Source: Aneurinibacillus soli | GTDB taxonomy: Bacteria; Bacillota; Bacilli; Aneurinibacillales; Aneurinibacillaceae | DNA length: 64,000 nucleotides | Direction: 5' to 3' | NCBI RefSeq assembly: GCF_002355375.1 | Contig: NZ_AP017312.1 | Coordinates: 1,195,001 to 1,259,000 of the forward strand | Shown: one piece after another, positions 36,201 to 44,347 of the stretch | Layout: every line of letters begins with the position of its first letter | How positions within the stretch are numbered: position 1 is the stretch's first letter | Made by a program: the position numbers and the translations under genes | Notes under the pieces: generated by a model | What the model saw: only the letters and a program-made list of their open reading frames with translations | Database searches by the model: none | What the model was told of the DNA's origin: nothing

Positions 36201-36890
36201 TTGAGGAAGATTCTAATCATTGAAGATGAAGAGAATATCGCCCGGTTTATTGAGCTTGAACTTAAGCATGAAGGATTTAGTGTAGAAATTGCCTATGATG
36301 GCAGAAACGGGCTAGAAAAAGCACTGGATGTAGAGTGGGATATGATTTTGCTTGATCTGATGCTTCCTGGTTTGAATGGAGTGGAAGTATGCAGGCGAGT
36401 TCGACAGACGAAAAATACGCCGATTATTATGCTTACCGCTCGTACGAGTGTGCTGGATCGTGTATCCGGACTTGACAGTGGCGCGGATGATTACATTACA
36501 AAACCACTGGCAATTGAAGAATTGCTTGCTAGAATGCGGGCTTTATTTCGTCGTACGGATAACCAGACGGAAAAAAGGGTGGATTCTATACTGCGGTATA
36601 AAAATATTGAAGTGAATACCGAATCACAAATTGTAAAACGTGACGGAGAAACTATTTCGTTAACAAAACGGGAGTATGATTTGTTAACGATGTTTATGCG
36701 TAATATAAATCGGGTAATGACCCGGGATTTGCTACTGGATCTTGTATGGGGGTATGATTCGGCAGTAGAGACAAATGTCGTGGATGTGTATGTCCTGTAT
36801 TTGCGCAACAAACTCGATACATCGGGACAGGAAAGCATCATTCAAACTGTGCGAGGAACAGGGTATGTCATTCGAAATACAGAAGGATAA
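36201..36890 (+). CDS. OmpR/PhoB-type response regulator
   Basis: 229 residues. Receiver domain with the acidic pair (EDEEN), the phospho-accepting Asp in MILLDLMLPG, Thr in LTART and Lys in ITKPL, followed by a winged-helix DNA-binding domain (SLTKREYDLLTMFM... VVDVYVLYLRNKLD... TVRGTGYVIR). It starts with TTG at 36201 after a strong AAAGGAGGGAG. The kinase gene begins five bases after its stop. The divergent exopolysaccharide-type genes are likely targets, by position only. Confidence 0.95.
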   Translation: MRKILIIEDEENIARFIELELKHEGFSVEIAYDGRNGLEKALDVEWDMILLDLMLPGLNGVEVCRRVRQTKNTPIIMLTARTSVLDRVSGLDSGADDYITKPLAIEELLARMRALFRRTDNQTEKRVDSILRYKNIEVNTESQIVKRDGETISLTKREYDLLTMFMRNINRVMTRDLLLDLVWGYDSAVETNVVDVYVLYLRNKLDTSGQESIIQTVRGTGYVIRNTEG

Positions 36891-36895
36891 CGGAT

Positions 36896-38296
36896 ATGTA
36901 TAAAAAATGGACGCCTCGTTCTCTTACATCACGCCTGGCCTTTTTATTTACGATTGCTATGGTCTTCTTTTTGTTGATTATGAATTTATTTGTCTACTGG
37001 GCAACGATGCAGCTTGTTTATCGTCACCAGCACCAACTGCTCCAGTCGAAAGCTGATGTGATAACGAACGAGATATCAGAGGATTTGTCTACCCATTCCA
37101 AGCTGAATCAGGTTCATTTGCGGCAAATGCTTAGTAAGTTTGTTAATGAATATCAGGCAGTTTCTCTTTTCACAGGAGATGGCACAGAAATTATTACAAT
37201 AAGAGGACCAAGATGGAGACCGGAGAGTATAAGCGATATTGCGAAAGTATTTGAGCCCGAATCGTATTTTATTATTCAGATGAGAGCGTTTCGGGAAGAT
37301 CGGACATTCTCTGTTCCTGGTTTTGCTAAGCCGCTGCGGCTTGAAATGCTTGAAGATGCCAAGCCGTTGAATCATTTTATTCGGACTCTTCTCCTTATCC
37401 TTGGCACAGCATCCGTTGGAGCCATTATGATTTCTGGTGTAGGTGGGTATGTTTTGTCTCGTTTGGGTTTGCGACCGTTGAACCGGTTAATGACAGAGAT
37501 TTATGAGATGAAAGCCGCATCTTTATCTCCACGGTTATCACTCCAATCGACAGCGCAAGAAATTACGGCCCTTACGGATGCGTTTAATGGGCTGCTGGAC
37601 CGAATTGAAGCTGCATTGGCCAAGCAGAAGCAGTTTGTCTCGGATGCCTCCCATGAATTACGCACGCCGTTGACGATTATTGATGGGTATTTACGACTGT
37701 TAGACAGATGGGGAAAGGATGAAGTAGAAATACGGGAAGAAGCGATACAGGCGATGAAGCAGGAATGTGGGCGACTGTTCCATCTCGTAGACGATTTGCT
37801 GCTGCTAGCCAAGTTGGAGGAAGGAACTGCATCGGCAGAAATTTTAGAGGTGCAGGATCTCGAGCCGCTCTTAGAAGAAGTACAACAAGCCTGGTCATCA
37901 GCTTTTCCTGCTCATTTGAAATTAGTTTGTGAGTGGGAAGATTCGCTCGTGATTGCGATGGATCGGGAGAAATTTCGCCGACTTCTGGATATTTTTCTTG
38001 ATAATGCACGCAAGTATACGGATGAAGGGGAGGTGCGACTCAAAGCTTATAAGCAAGAAAATCAAGTCCATATTATTGTAGAAGATACGGGGATTGGGAT
38101 TGATGAAAAAGAAATTCCCTTTCTCTTTGAACGTTTTTATCGCGTAGATAAATCACGCAATCGTCAAAAAGGCGGTAGTGGACTGGGCCTTGCGATTGCT
38201 AAAACGATTATAGAGATGCATAGAGGAGAGGTTACGGTGTGCCGTACCGATCAAGGAGGGACAGCCATTCATATTGTACTTCCTAGTTATGGATAA
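36896..38296 (+). CDS. Sensor histidine kinase
   Basis: 466 residues: membrane helix near 15-38, an extracytoplasmic sensor of about 120 residues, a second helix near 160-185, HAMP, HisKA (VSDASHELRTPLTIIDGYL with the phospho-His) and HATPase (FLDNARKYTDEG as N box, EDTGIGIDEKEIPFLFERFYR as G1/F, KGGSGLGLAIAKTI as G2). Partner of the response regulator directly upstream. The sensor domain shows no motif that names a signal. Confidence 0.95.
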   Translation: MYKKWTPRSLTSRLAFLFTIAMVFFLLIMNLFVYWATMQLVYRHQHQLLQSKADVITNEISEDLSTHSKLNQVHLRQMLSKFVNEYQAVSLFTGDGTEIITIRGPRWRPESISDIAKVFEPESYFIIQMRAFREDRTFSVPGFAKPLRLEMLEDAKPLNHFIRTLLLILGTASVGAIMISGVGGYVLSRLGLRPLNRLMTEIYEMKAASLSPRLSLQSTAQEITALTDAFNGLLDRIEAALAKQKQFVSDASHELRTPLTIIDGYLRLLDRWGKDEVEIREEAIQAMKQECGRLFHLVDDLLLLAKLEEGTASAEILEVQDLEPLLEEVQQAWSSAFPAHLKLVCEWEDSLVIAMDREKFRRLLDIFLDNARKYTDEGEVRLKAYKQENQVHIIVEDTGIGIDEKEIPFLFERFYRVDKSRNRQKGGSGLGLAIAKTIIEMHRGEVTVCRTDQGGTAIHIVLPSYG

Positions 38297-38304
38297 GTTC
38301 TCAA

Positions 38305-38339
38305 CAAAAAAGAAGAGGCGTATAACCCCTTCTTTTTTT
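38305..38339. terminator. Bidirectional terminator after the kinase gene
   Basis: AAAAAAGAAGAGG pairs with CCCCTTCTTTTTTT around CGTATAA. It serves the kinase gene on + and the DUF2653 gene on -. Confidence 0.82.
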
Positions 38340-38350
38340 GTACAGTCTTG

Positions 38351-38644
38351 TTAGACAACAATGACTTCAGCACCAATTTTTTCAATCTCAGAAAAAGTAA
38401 GATCAACTCGCAGATGTTCAGGAATAAAACAGTGATATTCAGCTAAATAAAAGGCGATTGAATCGACGATGTCTTGCTCATAGAACAACGTATGTGTAAG
38501 ACGGCTGCGAATATCGGCACTAAATCCTCTGTGTTGATCAAACTGAAGATCGACCTCGATGTCCTGTGGATGACCACCATGATGTCGAGTCGCAAACACA
38601 CAACATGAATCAATTATATCTTGTTCTGAAAAATAAAGCTTCAT
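38351..38644 (-). CDS. DUF2653 family protein (YxcD-like)
   Basis: 97 residues. The start KLYFSEQDIIDSCCVFAT and the middle EDIVDSIAFYLAEY-type repeat match the DUF2653 proteins found in Bacillus (YxcD). The protein looks like two similar halves (SEQDIIDS.. and YEQDIVDS..), each with a following beta pair. It follows a gene for a secreted His/Ser/Gly-rich protein at 26 bp and is probably co-transcribed with it. Function unknown. Confidence 0.78.
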   Translation of the reverse strand: MKLYFSEQDIIDSCCVFATRHHGGHPQDIEVDLQFDQHRGFSADIRSRLTHTLFYEQDIVDSIAFYLAEYHCFIPEHLRVDLTFSEIEKIGAEVIVV

Positions 38645-38670
38645 AACCGTTCACTCCTTCGTATGCTTGA

Positions 38671-39126
38671 TTATCTGGATACGAGACGGCGAATAAGGAA
38701 AAAGCCGATCGCAATAATTACGATATCAACGAGCAAGCCTGTAGAGGAGAACCCTGAAGTTCCACCTGCACCAATACTGCTTGCTCCACCAAACGGATGA
38801 ATCATGCTACCAAGCAAAGTTCCAGCTCCGAATGCGGCCGCATGGGACAAGAATCCGCCAGATTTTTTTGGAGGATCGGCTTGGTGACTACTGTTTGTAT
38901 AAGAATGCTGCGTGTGATTGCTCACCTGAGAAGAAGGAGAGCGATAGCCTGAATGATACGTAGTGGAAGCTGGACTTTGCGTTAGACGATTGCTGTTGTG
39001 TACACTCGACGCCCCGCCTTGGTGGTAGGAACTTGAATGTCCTCCGCTGAACCCTTTTGCGAATACGGATACGGGGGACAACAACATCAATCCTGCAATG
39101 AGTACAGAGACGACTTTTTTATACAT
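38671..39126 (-). CDS. Exported Ser/His/Gly-rich protein with C-terminal membrane helix
   Basis: 151 residues. A signal peptide (KKVVSVLIAGLMLLSPVSVF, cleavage after AKG or FA) leads into a low-complexity Ser/His/Gly/Asn region (FSGGHSSSYHQGG...). A Gly/Ala patch (GAGTLLGSMIHPFGGASS) and a C-terminal helix (LLVDIVIIAIGFFLIRRLVS) follow. It is probably anchored in the membrane with the low-complexity part outside. The pairing with a DUF2653 gene is also seen in Bacillus relatives (from memory). Function unknown. Confidence 0.72.
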   Translation of the reverse strand: MYKKVVSVLIAGLMLLSPVSVFAKGFSGGHSSSYHQGGASSVHNSNRLTQSPASTTYHSGYRSPSSQVSNHTQHSYTNSSHQADPPKKSGGFLSHAAAFGAGTLLGSMIHPFGGASSIGAGGTSGFSSTGLLVDIVIIAIGFFLIRRLVSR

Positions 39127-39332
39127 GGAGTTCCTTCCTTTCTGTTTGTTCTGGTATGGGTCTATTTTTAAAAAAGACGATTAGAATTAAATTAAAACCT
39201 TCTTTAAGCAGAATTTAATTTTTTTTACCAGATTCTAATCAATTTCTTAGTTTTGCCTAATACTCCTTCATTATAATAATTCGAATGCTGATCAAACAAC
39301 AAATGACTTGAAAAACCTGGGAGATGGTAAAC

Positions 39333-40466
39333 ATGAAGGCAGTAAGGAAAGAAAAAGTATGTATTCTTTCCGGAAACTATGGCGATGGACACCTGCAAGC
39401 GGCTCATGCCATTCAAGAATCCGCCCGTTTGCATATACCTGAGGTAGAAACGCTTCTTGTAGATTTTATGGAATGTGTACATCCATATTTTCATTCCATT
39501 GGAAGAAGTATCTTTATTGAGGGAGTAAAAAACTTCCCTTCTATATATGGATATATTTATCGAAAAACACGTCCGGTCAATCGGTTTTCTCTTTTTATGA
39601 AACCATTCAATCACTTAGGAATATGGCGTATGATCCGCCTTTTGCAGGAGACACAGCCTTCTATTGTGGTGAGTACGTTTCCATTAGCTGCCTGTATGAT
39701 TTCAAAAGTAAAGGAACTAGGTTTAACTAGCGCGGATGCTGTAACGGTAATTACGGATCATACGGACCATAGTAGTTGGATTCATCCCTATACAGATCGG
39801 TATATTGTAGGATCAGAGTTTGTTCGTACGTCCTTGAATCAACTGGAAGTAGAAGATGAAAAGATTCGTGTAACCGGCATCCCGGTTCGACCGGAATTTT
39901 GCAAGACATATAATCGCAACGCTCTTCGAGATAAATTCAACCTCGATCGAGAACGGCCGACTGTTCTGATTATGGGCGGAGGGTTCGGGATTATTGGAGA
40001 AGGATTGTCGAAGCTTTTATCTTCTGAGCTCGTATCACAGTCTTTGCAGATTATCGTGGTATGCGGTCATAATGAAAAACTGCGGCAAGAGTTAGAACGA
40101 TATCAGACAGTTTCAAAGCATGTCTTACTTGTAACAGGGTACGTAAATTACATTCATGAGCTCATGGCGCTTTCTGACTTCATGATTACTAAGCCAGGCG
40201 GAGTAACGACAGCAGAAGCGATTGCGATGGAACTTCCGATGCTTCTGTATAAGCCGCTTCCTGGTCAGGAACAGGACAACGCTCAATTCTTGATCAACAG
40301 TGGAGTGGCCTTGTATGCAGAACAGGAGGCGGATTTACACAGGTATCTGACTCAGATGTTAGAAAGTCCCGAAGTTTTAGCAAAAATAAAGGGAAACTTT
40401 CGGCATCTGCATTCCAAATGGGCAGCTTCTCGAGCACTGGATGTTATCATAAAAAAGGGAGTATAG
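39333..40466 (+). CDS. MGDG-synthase-like glycosyltransferase (UgtP family)
   Basis: 377 residues of the GT28/MGDG synthase type. The N-terminal lobe has ILSGNYGDGHLQAAHAI, the C-terminal UDP-sugar lobe has LIMGGGFGIIGEGL, and the acceptor-nucleotide region is TKPGGVTTAEAIAMELPMLL with PGQEQDN. Such enzymes transfer glucose or galactose from UDP-sugars to diacylglycerol. ATG 39333 is preferred to 39324 because TGGGAG is better spaced. A polysaccharide deacetylase gene starts five bases after the stop. Confidence 0.9.
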   Translation: MKAVRKEKVCILSGNYGDGHLQAAHAIQESARLHIPEVETLLVDFMECVHPYFHSIGRSIFIEGVKNFPSIYGYIYRKTRPVNRFSLFMKPFNHLGIWRMIRLLQETQPSIVVSTFPLAACMISKVKELGLTSADAVTVITDHTDHSSWIHPYTDRYIVGSEFVRTSLNQLEVEDEKIRVTGIPVRPEFCKTYNRNALRDKFNLDRERPTVLIMGGGFGIIGEGLSKLLSSELVSQSLQIIVVCGHNEKLRQELERYQTVSKHVLLVTGYVNYIHELMALSDFMITKPGGVTTAEAIAMELPMLLYKPLPGQEQDNAQFLINSGVALYAEQEADLHRYLTQMLESPEVLAKIKGNFRHLHSKWAASRALDVIIKKGV

Positions 40467-40471
40467 GCAGG

Positions 40472-41242
40472 TTGGACAGGATGGGGAAGTTATTGCTGGA
40501 TGGGCTACTCGTTTTTGTGTTACTATATGCGGTTATTCCGGGTATCATGGCGCGTATGACGGGGATGGGCGCATTTCGGAAGGGGCACAGAGTACGAGGA
40601 ATAGCGCTTACGTTTGACGATGGACCTGATCCACGCTACACACCGTATTTGCTGGATTTGTTGAAAAAGTATAACGTAAAGGCCACGTTTTTTGTTGTCG
40701 GATCAAAAGCAGAAAAGCACCCTGCTATAATTCGGCGTATGCAAGAGGAAGGGCATGTAATTGGGATTCATAATTATGTTCACCGTTCGAATTGGGTTAC
40801 GAATCCATGGAAGTTGTGGCAACAGATTCATCATTCAGCTGATATCATCGAGCGTATCACGGGGCAAAGACCTATGTATTATCGCCCACCATGGGGGCTA
40901 TTTACCATTTTTGATTTTATAATGGGAAAAGAATTTTTCTTTGTATTATGGTCGGCAATGGCCGGAGACTGGCGAATTCAGGTTGACCATAATGTTCTAC
41001 AGAAAAGAATTCTGACTTGCTTGCATGGGGGATGTGTACTCGTTCTACATGATAGCGGTGAAACATTTGGTGCCGACCATGACGCACCCCTGTATATGCT
41101 TAAGGCATTAGAAGGTGTATTGCAAGATGACGTAAGTAAAACGTATTCCTTTGTTTTGATTAATGAAATGATGGGACATACGTCGAAAAATAGTTTAATG
41201 ACGCAGAACCGTACAGGTACATGTAGGCATGAGGCCAGATGA
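40472..41242 (+). CDS. Polysaccharide deacetylase (NodB domain), membrane-anchored
   Basis: About 256 residues. An N-terminal helix (LLLDGLLVFVLLYAVIPGIM) leads to a full NodB core: ALTFDDGPDPRYTP with the metal-binding Asp, EGHVIGIHNYVHRSNWV as the His motif in modified form, RPPWG and a late LHDSG. It should act outside the membrane on a GlcNAc-containing substrate. I prefer TTG 40472 after AAAGGGAG; ATG 40481 is the alternative. It is co-transcribed with the glycosyltransferase upstream. Confidence 0.85.
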   Translation: MDRMGKLLLDGLLVFVLLYAVIPGIMARMTGMGAFRKGHRVRGIALTFDDGPDPRYTPYLLDLLKKYNVKATFFVVGSKAEKHPAIIRRMQEEGHVIGIHNYVHRSNWVTNPWKLWQQIHHSADIIERITGQRPMYYRPPWGLFTIFDFIMGKEFFFVLWSAMAGDWRIQVDHNVLQKRILTCLHGGCVLVLHDSGETFGADHDAPLYMLKALEGVLQDDVSKTYSFVLINEMMGHTSKNSLMTQNRTGTCRHEAR

Positions 41243-41272
41243 AACACATTCCTTTTTGGGAGTGTGTTTTTT
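41241..41272 (+). terminator. Terminator after the polysaccharide deacetylase gene
   Basis: AAACACATTCC pairs with GGGAGTGTGTTT around a T-rich loop and is followed by TTTTTT. It overlaps the end of the stop codon region. Confidence 0.78.
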
Positions 41273-41352
41273 AGTACTAGTTATAAAAAGCAGATCATTT
41301 CGTACACACTAAATGGAAATAGCGTGGTATTGATAAAATGGAGGTTATATTT

Positions 41353-42573
41353 ATGAGTCGCCATAAATTACAAGAAAGACTCAAAATGAAAAATGTTGAA
41401 ACAAAACATGGGGAGCAGTTTAACGATTTACTGCGCTATGTGTTTCAAGTAACGAATCAGGAATTACAACGATTTGGTTGGGAGAATAGAGAAATCGCAC
41501 AAGCTAAGCTACCTGTGCTAAAACAGGCCGATGTATTAGGGTGGTTTGATGATGATAAGCTAATTTCACAGCTAGCCGTGTACCCATTTCAGGTAAATAT
41601 TTTTGGACAAATATATGAAATGGGTGGATTGACAGGTGTAGGCACGTATCCTGAATATGCCAATCTCGGTTTGATGGATCAGTTGATGCGCCAGGCGCTG
41701 ACAAATATGCGTGAGCGGAAACAATCGATTTCTTATCTGTATCCGTATTCGATCCCGTATTACCGTCGGAAAGGCTGGGAGATTATTTCAGATAAAATGT
41801 CTTTTGAAGTTCAAGATACGCAACTTCCAAAATTGAAGACGGTGTCCGGTGATGTGGAGCGCGTAAGCATTGAGCATCCGGCTATAAAAGATGTTTATCA
41901 GCGGTTTGCTTTACAAAAACATGCTGCAATGCTCCGAAGTGATTTGGCGTGGGAAGAATATTTGCGGTGGGACCTGGATGATTTGACAGCGGCAGTTTAT
42001 TATGACAGTAATGATCAGCCAATGGGCTATCTCATGTACTGGATTGCCGGTGAGGTTTTCCATATGAAAGAAATGGTGTTTGTAAATGAAGAAGCGCGGA
42101 CGGGTTTATGGAATTTTATTAGTGCCCACTTCTCAATGGTGACGTATGTCAAAGGGTATACATATACAAATGAACCGCTGGCTTTCTTATTGGATGATAG
42201 TGATATTAAGGAGACGATTGCCCCTTATTATATGGCCCGTATTGTAGATAGTAGACTTTTTATCGAGCAATATCCATTTCAGTCTCAAGAAACCGAATGT
42301 CAATTAACATTTAATCTGCGCGATCCAATACTTGAGTGGAATCAGGGGAACTTTACATTGACGGTGGATAAGCAAGGAAAAGGAAATTTAGTAGAAGGAG
42401 GAGATAATCCGGCTGCTACATTTGATATCCAAACATTGACGACAATGCTAATGGGATACAAGCGACCGTCTTACCTGGCACGGATCGGTCGTTGTCAGGC
42501 AGATGAAGCCACAGTCAAAATGCTTGAGCGGCTGATTATTCACGAGAAACCATATTTCTCGGATTATTTCTGA
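41353..42573 (+). CDS. Eis-like GNAT acetyltransferase with C-terminal SCP2-like domain
   Basis: 406 residues. Plan of the Eis family: tandem GNAT folds and a sterol-carrier-like C-terminal domain (TFNLRDPILEWNQGNFTL to the end). The first GNAT part has ISQLAVYPFQVNIFGQIYEM and the acetyl-CoA loop region VGTYPEYANLGLMDQLM. Eis proteins N-acetylate aminoglycosides or protein/peptide amines; the substrate here is unknown. ATG 41353 is correctly spaced from GGAGG; ATG 41338 lacks a site. The gene stands alone. Confidence 0.85.
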   Translation: MSRHKLQERLKMKNVETKHGEQFNDLLRYVFQVTNQELQRFGWENREIAQAKLPVLKQADVLGWFDDDKLISQLAVYPFQVNIFGQIYEMGGLTGVGTYPEYANLGLMDQLMRQALTNMRERKQSISYLYPYSIPYYRRKGWEIISDKMSFEVQDTQLPKLKTVSGDVERVSIEHPAIKDVYQRFALQKHAAMLRSDLAWEEYLRWDLDDLTAAVYYDSNDQPMGYLMYWIAGEVFHMKEMVFVNEEARTGLWNFISAHFSMVTYVKGYTYTNEPLAFLLDDSDIKETIAPYYMARIVDSRLFIEQYPFQSQETECQLTFNLRDPILEWNQGNFTLTVDKQGKGNLVEGGDNPAATFDIQTLTTMLMGYKRPSYLARIGRCQADEATVKMLERLIIHEKPYFSDYF

Positions 42574-42612
42574 TGAAGGGAAAACAGTAGCGTAAGCATC
42601 GTGGACAAAAAT

Positions 42613-42645
42613 AAGCCAGGTTTGCTCAAAAGACAGACCTGGCTT
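42613..42645. terminator. Bidirectional hairpin terminator
   Basis: AAGCCAGGTTTG (42613-42624) pairs with CAGACCTGGCTT (42634-42645), with A-rich sequence on the left. It lies between convergent genes. Confidence 0.75.
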
Positions 42646-42668
42646 GACCGGTAAGCACGTTCCTTTAT

Positions 42669-42983
42669 TTATCGGACTCTTACCGCCGTTCCCGTAGCGA
42701 TACACATCATCATACCATCTCGAAGCGTTTCAAAATCTAGATCGACACCAATAACTGCGTTAGCACCTAGCGTCCGCGCTTTATCAACCATTTCTTTGAT
42801 TGCGATCTCTCGGCCTTCCGCTAGCTTGCTTTCGTAAGCGCCGCTACGTCCCCCAATAATATCCGTAATCCCTGCCATGAAATCACGCACCACATTGGAG
42901 CCCATAATAGCCTCCCCGGCCACAATCGAAATATATTCCTCAATTTCCTTCCCTTGAAGCGTTGGGGTCGTTGTAACGATCAT
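42669..42983 (-). CDS. YbjQ family (UPF0145) putative heavy-metal-binding protein
   Basis: 104 residues, standard length. Family hallmarks are [19 protein letters not shown], the [11 protein letters not shown] turn, and [16 protein letters not shown] followed by [13 protein letters not shown]. Members form pentamers; metal binding has been suggested but is not proven. The RBS AGGAGG is well placed. Single gene. Confidence 0.93.
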   Translation of the reverse strand: MIVTTTPTLQGKEIEEYISIVAGEAIMGSNVVRDFMAGITDIIGGRSGAYESKLAEGREIAIKEMVDKARTLGANAVIGVDLDFETLRDGMMMCIATGTAVRVR

Positions 42984-43096
42984 CGTGATTCCTCCTATGA
43001 GAGATATGTATTTTTAGAAGCTCATTCTTTATTACGAAATTCGTGTATCTTTGTTTCGGAATTTTTCCCTATTCCCTTTATCACGACTGATACAAT

Positions 43097-43129
43097 CAAA
43101 AAGAGAGGCTGTATATAATCGCCTCTCTG
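43097..43129 (-). terminator. Terminator of the UPF0180 gene
   Basis: On the - strand AGAGAGGC (43128-43121) pairs with GCCTCTCT (43109-43102) and is followed by TTTTT. It stands 20 bp after the gene. Confidence 0.85.
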
Positions 43130-43149
43130 CTACATAGATGCTATACCGA

Positions 43150-43395
43150 TTATGCTTGGAAGCTGTTGTCTACCTGCTGGCAAACCTGCTCAGCTGTTAG
43201 GCCGCTTGCATCGATTACAGACCCTTGTGCCACTACATTTTGTATCCCCATTACATTCTGATCCGCACCTGAAATCACACAGCAGTCGCAATTTTTTGCA
43301 TCTGACTCGTTTTTCAGGTCAACAACTTGATGACCGCGATTTTGAAGTTCTTGTTTCACCGCTGTCAATGATTGTTCTACTGCAATTTTCGCCAT
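43150..43395 (-). CDS. UPF0180 family protein (YkuS-like)
   Basis: 81 residues. The sequence begins AKIAVEQSLTAVKQELQNRG and contains the CDCCVISGADQNVMG core and the DASGLTAEQVCQQV end of the YkuS/UPF0180 family. Three cysteines (CDCC) lie together. AAGGAGG is correctly spaced for ATG 43395; the frame extends three codons further to a GTG that overlaps the SD. Function unknown. Confidence 0.9.
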   Translation of the reverse strand: MAKIAVEQSLTAVKQELQNRGHQVVDLKNESDAKNCDCCVISGADQNVMGIQNVVAQGSVIDASGLTAEQVCQQVDNSFQA

Positions 43396-43468
43396 AATAT
43401 CCACCTCCTTGTCAGTTCATAGTTATCCCAGATAAGGAGATTTTTATGCACCCTTTGTAATCATCAGC

Positions 43469-43682
43469 ACGCTGACCATGTGTTTCAAAGACATTATGAA
43501 CACAACCTGATGTCAAAGAAGTGTGGCAAGTATCGTGATTTCATCGAGTTTTCGGCTGAAGCGTTTGAACAGGAATAATGAGGAAGTGGTTATTGAGCAG
43601 TCAGATCGGTGATTGATCTTTGGGGAATAAGTTGATTACATTGAATAAAAGGACAAGTCGATTCAAGGTTTAGTCTTGTCCA
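43469..43682 (+). repeat. sigK-derived repeat unit, copy 0 (5-prime truncated, internally deleted)
   Basis: From GCTGACCATGT onward the sequence follows the other copies. It jumps across AAAGACAT (43487-43494), the same 8-mer that occurs at both ends of the segment missing here (52453 and 52614 in copy 3). The 3-prime part retains the second reading frame (KRLNRNNEEV) and ends with the hairpin GGACAAG (43651-43657)/CTTGTCC (43675-43681). The promoter and start region are absent. Confidence 0.8.
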
Positions 43683-43954
43683 TGAGATCATCCTTTATGT
43701 TGGAATTGTACAGGAACAACCTGCATAAACCAGTATAAAGGATTTTTTTATGGATCAATAAAGATTCTGATAATTTAGATTGGATTAATGCGACACTAGT
43801 GGTTCAAAATTAAAAAATGAAAATAACTAGTGAGTGACAGTGTTTTCATTACATTTATTGGATTTTGTTTAGAATTTGTTCAGTGGAGTAATGTACACTT
43901 TGATTATAGTTGCTACTATGCAGTCTATGTTTGATAAAAAAGGAGGGGTGCATT

Positions 43955-43981
43955 ATGTCCGATATTACACATTCCTTATAA
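43955..43981 (+). CDS. Eight-codon ORF with a strong ribosome-binding site
   Basis: AAAAAAGGAGGGGTG precedes ATG 43955, and the frame MSDITHSL ends in TAA. A rho-independent terminator follows at 44043. The 43.7-43.93 kb interval before it has no gene. It may be a small peptide, a leader or an sRNA with a vestigial start; nothing identifies it. Confidence 0.35.
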   Translation: MSDITHSL

Positions 43982-44042
43982 ATCAAAACCTGAAGCCATA
44001 CGCCAATAACACATAATTTTTATGTAGAAGTAAAGCCTTTTT

Positions 44043-44079
44043 TGAAGAAGAATCAGAATCGACTCTTCTTCATTTTCTT
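44043..44079 (+). terminator. Terminator downstream of the eight-codon ORF
   Basis: TGAAGAAGA (44043-44051) pairs perfectly with TCTTCTTCA (44064-44072) and is followed by TTTTCTT. Confidence 0.75.
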
Positions 44080-44147
44080 GTCGCCTTATTATCTATGTGA
44101 TTTTTTGGAATGAAGGTGGAGAGCTATGAATAAGGGAGAAGTAATAT

Positions 44148-44315
44148 ATGAAGGAGTCATTCAGTTCCTGTGCAGTAGTCGAGGCATTAATTCATACAAA
44201 AGAAGAGATTAAAAATAAAATTATGGATCCATCTATCACTTGGGAAGAACGTCTTCTGCTTTATGAGGCGATCCAAAGGATTAACAAATATATCAAAGAG
44301 ATTAGAGAAGGTTAA
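44148..44315 (+). CDS. Small helical protein, Spo0E-like in layout
   Basis: 55 residues predicted as two helices joined by a short turn: EALIHTKEEIKNKIMDPS then WEERLLLYEAIQRINKYIKE. The layout resembles Spo0E-type phosphatases of Spo0A, but the diagnostic SQxLD motif is missing (LYEAIQRI stands there), so the family is doubtful. The RBS is AAGGGAGAAG. A second ORF (ATG 44126, 28 codons, with its own AAGGTGGAG) overlaps in another frame. The HD-GYP gene starts 32 bp later. Confidence 0.5.
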   Translation: MKESFSSCAVVEALIHTKEEIKNKIMDPSITWEERLLLYEAIQRINKYIKEIREG

Positions 44316-44347
44316 ACATAATTATCTAATCTTAGAAGGGAGTCAAG

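Noticed and set aside
44126-44212. The 28-codon frame as the main gene and the 55-codon frame as noise
   Set aside because: Both have SDs, but the 55-codon product has helical composition and leads toward the HD-GYP gene, whereas the 28-codon product has no pattern. I kept the longer one and noted the other.
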